Assembly (NCBI GenBank): GCA_964036665.1
Contig: OZ038530.1
Location: 2,728,001-2,792,000, forward strand
Direction: 5' to 3'
DNA from: Gordius sp. MW1
Lineage: Eukaryota > Nematomorpha > Gordioida > Gordea > Gordiidae
Length of the DNA stretch: 64,000 bases
Shown here: positions 61,177 through 64,000 of the stretch, in pieces
Layout of the letters: every line of letters begins with the position of its first letter
Numbering within the stretch: position 1 is the stretch's first letter
Position numbers and translations under genes: made by a program
The notes under the pieces: model-generated
What the model was told of the DNA's origin: nothing
The model's input: only the letters and a program-made list of their open reading frames with translations
Database searches by the model: none

Positions 61177-64000
61177 CGGAAGTCAATCGAGGATAATAGG
61201 ATTCTCAAATTGGCTTACTTTTATATATTTTTTCATGCTCTTTCACAAAGAATCGAAAAAAATAAATCTTTTTACCTAAAAATTTTTCACATTTTTTTCT
61301 TTCAACCGTATTCATCCTATGAAAGTTGTCGTTTTCAGACGTGGTTTCCATGATAAAAAGTAAAAACTTATCAGAATCAGAGAACTATTACTTTGAAATC
61401 ATGATCGCCTAAAGCAGTTTTCAAAAATTAAGCAATCACGTTGCGATACAACAAACTTCGCAACAACAAAACCTTGTCTTTTGTCAAAATGATAGTTCTC
61501 GCAGCTTAAAACTTCTTTTCGGAAGTCAATCGAGGATTATAGGATTCTCAAATTGTCTTACTTTATATATTTTTTCAAGCTCTTTCACATAGAATCAAAA
61601 AAAATAAATATTTTTACCTCAAAACTTTTAACATTTTTTTCTTTCAACCGTATTCATCCTATGAAAGTTGTCTTTTCAGACGTGGTTTCCATGATAAAAA
61701 GTAAAAACTTATCAGAATCAGAGAACTATTACTTTAAAATCATGATCGCAAAGACCAGTTTTCAAAAATTAAGCAATCACGTTGCGATACAACAAACTAA
61801 TCGCAACAACAAAACCTTGTCTTTTGTCAAAATGATAGTTCTCGCATCTAAAACTTCTTTTCGGAAATCAATCGAGGATAATAGGATTCTCAAATTGGCT
61901 TACTTTTATATATTTTTTTACGCTCTTTCACATAGAATGGAAAAAAATAAATATTTTTCCCTCAAAATTTTTCACATATTTTTCTTTCAACCGTATTCAT
62001 CCGATGATAGTTGTCGTTTTCAGACCTGGTTTCCATGATAAAAAGTAGAAACTTATCAGAATCAGAGAACTATTACTTTGAAATCATGATCGCATAGACC
62101 AGTTTTCAAAAATAAGCATTCACGTTGCGATACAACAAACTAATCGCAACAATAAAACGTTGTCTTTAAAATGATAGTTCTCGCAGCTTACAACCGCTTC
62201 TCGGAAGTCAATCGAGGATAATAGGATTCTCAAATTGGCTTACTTTTATATATTTTTTCATGCTCTTTCACAAAGAATCGAAAAAAATCAATCTTTTTAC
62301 CTCAAAATTTTTCACATTTTTTTCTTTCAACCGTATTCATCCTATGAAAGTTGTCGTTTTCAGACGTGGTTTCCATGATAAAAAGTAAAAACTTATCAGA
62401 ATCAGAGAACTATTACTTTGAAATCATGATCGCCTAAAGCAGTTTTCAAAAATTAAGCAATCACGTTGCGATACAACAAACTAATCGCAACAACAAAACC
62501 TTGTCTTTTGTCAAAATGATAGTTCTCGCAGCTTAAAACTTCTTTTCGGAAGTCAATCGAGGATTATAGGATTCTCAAATTGTCTTACTTTTATATATTT
62601 TTACAAGCTCTTTCACATAGAATCAAAAAAAAAAAAATATTTTTACCTCAAAACTTTTCACATTTTTTTCTTACCGTATTCATCCTATGAAAGTTGTCTT
62701 TTCAGACGTGGTTTCCATGATAAAAAGTAAAAACTTATCAGAATCAGAGAACTATTACTTTAAAATCATGATCGCATAGACCAGTTTTCAAAAGTTAAGC
62801 AATCACGTTGCGATACAACAAACTAATCGCAACAACAAAACCTTGTCTTTTGTCAAAATGATAGTTCTCGCAGCTTAAAACTTCTTTTCGGAAGTCAATC
62901 GAGGATAATAGGATTCTCAAATTGGCTTACTTTTATATATTTTTTTACGCTCTTTCACATAGAATGGAAAAAATAAATATTTTTACCTCAAAATTTTTCA
63001 CATATTTTTCTTTCAACCGTATTCATCCTATGAAAGTTGTCGTTTTCAGACGTGGTTTCCATGATAAAAAGTAAAAACTTATCAGAATCAGAGAACTATT
63101 ACTTTAAAATCATGATCGCAAAGACCAGTTTTCAAAAATTAAGCAATCACGTTGCGATACAACAAACTAATCGCAACAACAAAACCTTGTCTTTTGTCAA
63201 AATGATAGTTCTCGCATCTAAACTTCTTTTCGGAAATCAATCGAGGATAATAGGATTCTCAAATTGGCTTACTTTTATATATTTTTTTACGCTCTTTCAC
63301 ATAGAATGGAAAAAAATAAATATTTTTACCTCAAAATTTTTCACATATTTTTCTTTCAACCGTATTCATCCGATGAAAGTTGTCGTTTTCAGACGTGGTT
63401 TCCATGATAAAAAGTAAAAATTTATCAGAATCAGAGAACTATTACTTTGAAATCATGATCGCATAGAGCAGTTTTCAAAAGTTAAGCATTTACGTTGCGA
63501 TATAACAAACTAATCGCAACAATAAAACGTTGTCTTTAAAATGATAGTTCTCGCAGCTTAAAACCGCTTCTCTGAAGTCAATCGAGGATAATAGGATTCT
63601 CAAATTGGCTTACTTTTATATATTTTTTTACGCTCTTTCACATAGAATGGAAAAAAATAAATATTTTTACCTCAAAATTTTTCACATATTTTTCTTTCAA
63701 CCGTATTCATCCTATAAAAGTTGTCGTTTTCAGACGTGGTTTAAATGATAAAAAGTAAAAACTTATCAGAATCCGAGAACTATTACTTTTAAATCATGAT
63801 CGCATAGACCAGTTTTCAAAAATTAAGCATTCACGTTAGATACAACAAACTAATCGCAACACTAAAACGTTGTCTTTAAAATGATAGTTCTCGCAGCTTA
63901 AAACCTCTTTTCGGAAGTCAATCGAGGATAATAGGATTCTCAAATTGGTTTACTTTTATATATTTTTTAGAGCTCTTTCACATAGAATCGAAAAAAATAA
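61177..64000 (+). repeat. Diverged right-hand end of the array
   Basis: Monomers start at 61177, 61520, 61862, 62202, 62547, 62889, 63231, 63572 and 63912 (partial). Lengths vary from 340 to 345 bp. Private changes are dense: TTTTTCATGCTC, CACAAAGAATC, GCCTAAAGCAG, GGATTATAGG, TTGTCTTAC, a 4-base loss in TTTTTTTCTTACCG, and CACGTTAGATAC. The final partial monomer has TTTTTAGAGCTC. No unique flanking DNA is reached. Confidence 0.9.
61440..61464. other. Inner dyad copy with a shortened interval but intact stem
   Basis: A 2-base deletion next to the right arm leaves GTTGCGA at 61440-61446 and TCGCAAC at 61458-61464, still exact reverse complements with an 11-base interval. The stem is thus 7 bp, as in types E and F. 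Confidence 0.8.

Larger units (their letters stand above)
1..64000 (+). repeat. Higher-order tandem satellite array, ~345-bp monomer
   Basis: The landmark GGATAATAGGATTCT recurs every 341 to 345 bases through the window, always in the same orientation, giving 186 complete monomers and one partial one. Monomers differ from each other by roughly one to two dozen bases, while units several monomers apart can look identical, which defines a higher-order repeat. G+C is about 30% (104 of 345 bases in the first monomer). The period is close to two nucleosome repeats, as in many centromeric satellites. No unique DNA, gene, transposon or inversion interrupts it. The family and species are not recognised; a centromeric or pericentromeric place is inferred from size and purity only. 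Confidence 0.98.

Noticed and set aside
61553-62038. A 161-codon open frame crossing monomer borders
   Set aside because: It arises because chance substitutions and indels in the diverged edge remove stops in a 345-bp (115-codon) period. The product is low-complexity translated satellite.
63037-63417. A 126-codon open frame
   Set aside because: Same cause: a two-base change at a monomer border shifts the frame past the usual stop. No recognisable domain.
1-64000. CRISPR array
   Set aside because: The repeats are about 345 bp with no unique spacers and no cas genes.
1-64000. Derivation from a transposon or LTR element
   Set aside because: No terminal repeats, target-site duplications or coding domains are visible. 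An origin from a transposon fragment cannot be excluded, but nothing in the sequence supports it.

Overview
The whole window is one uninterrupted tandem satellite array. A monomer of about 345 bp, roughly 30% G+C (counted on the first monomer), repeats head to tail on the + strand from base 1 to base 64000. I count 186 complete monomers plus an 89-bp partial one at the right end. I find no host gene, RNA gene, mobile element insertion, inversion or unique spacer. Long, pure, A+T-rich arrays of this sort are typical of eukaryotic centromeric or pericentromeric heterochromatin. I do not recognise the satellite family and cannot name the species.

The array has a higher-order repeat (HOR) organisation. 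Monomers fall into recurring types with linked diagnostic bases. I name them A, B, B', B'', C, C', D, E, F, G, G', H, H' and X (plain). Most are 345 bp. C, C', G and G' are 341 bp because of one shared 4-bp deletion, and they are almost always followed by an A or D 'opener' beginning CTGAAGTC. The first 17 kb is built mainly from a 7-monomer unit A-B-C-D-E-F-G of 2407 bp, with 6-mer and 10-mer variants whose junctions are hybrid monomers, as unequal crossing over would leave. From 17 to 28 kb the units are mixed. From about 28 to 57 kb a 5-monomer unit (A-B'-B''-X-G' or -C', about 1720 bp) is prominent, with H-type monomers added from about 43 kb. From about 61 kb to the right end the monomers carry more private substitutions and indels, which suggests that the array edge is near.

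Each monomer carries two nested inverted repeats: an outer pair of 9-bp arms (GAGAACTAT/ATAGTTCTC) and an inner pair of 8-bp arms (GTTGCGAT/ATCGCAAC) around an 11-base loop. Common variants leave at least 7 bp of the inner stem paired. Each monomer also has a run of A/T tracts spaced about 12 bp. These are the best candidates for function (non-B DNA, chromatin or kinetochore protein binding, or a structured satellite RNA), but this is inference.

The open frames of 60 to 160 codons in the array are by-products of a 345-bp period, which is divisible by three, and are not annotated as genes.
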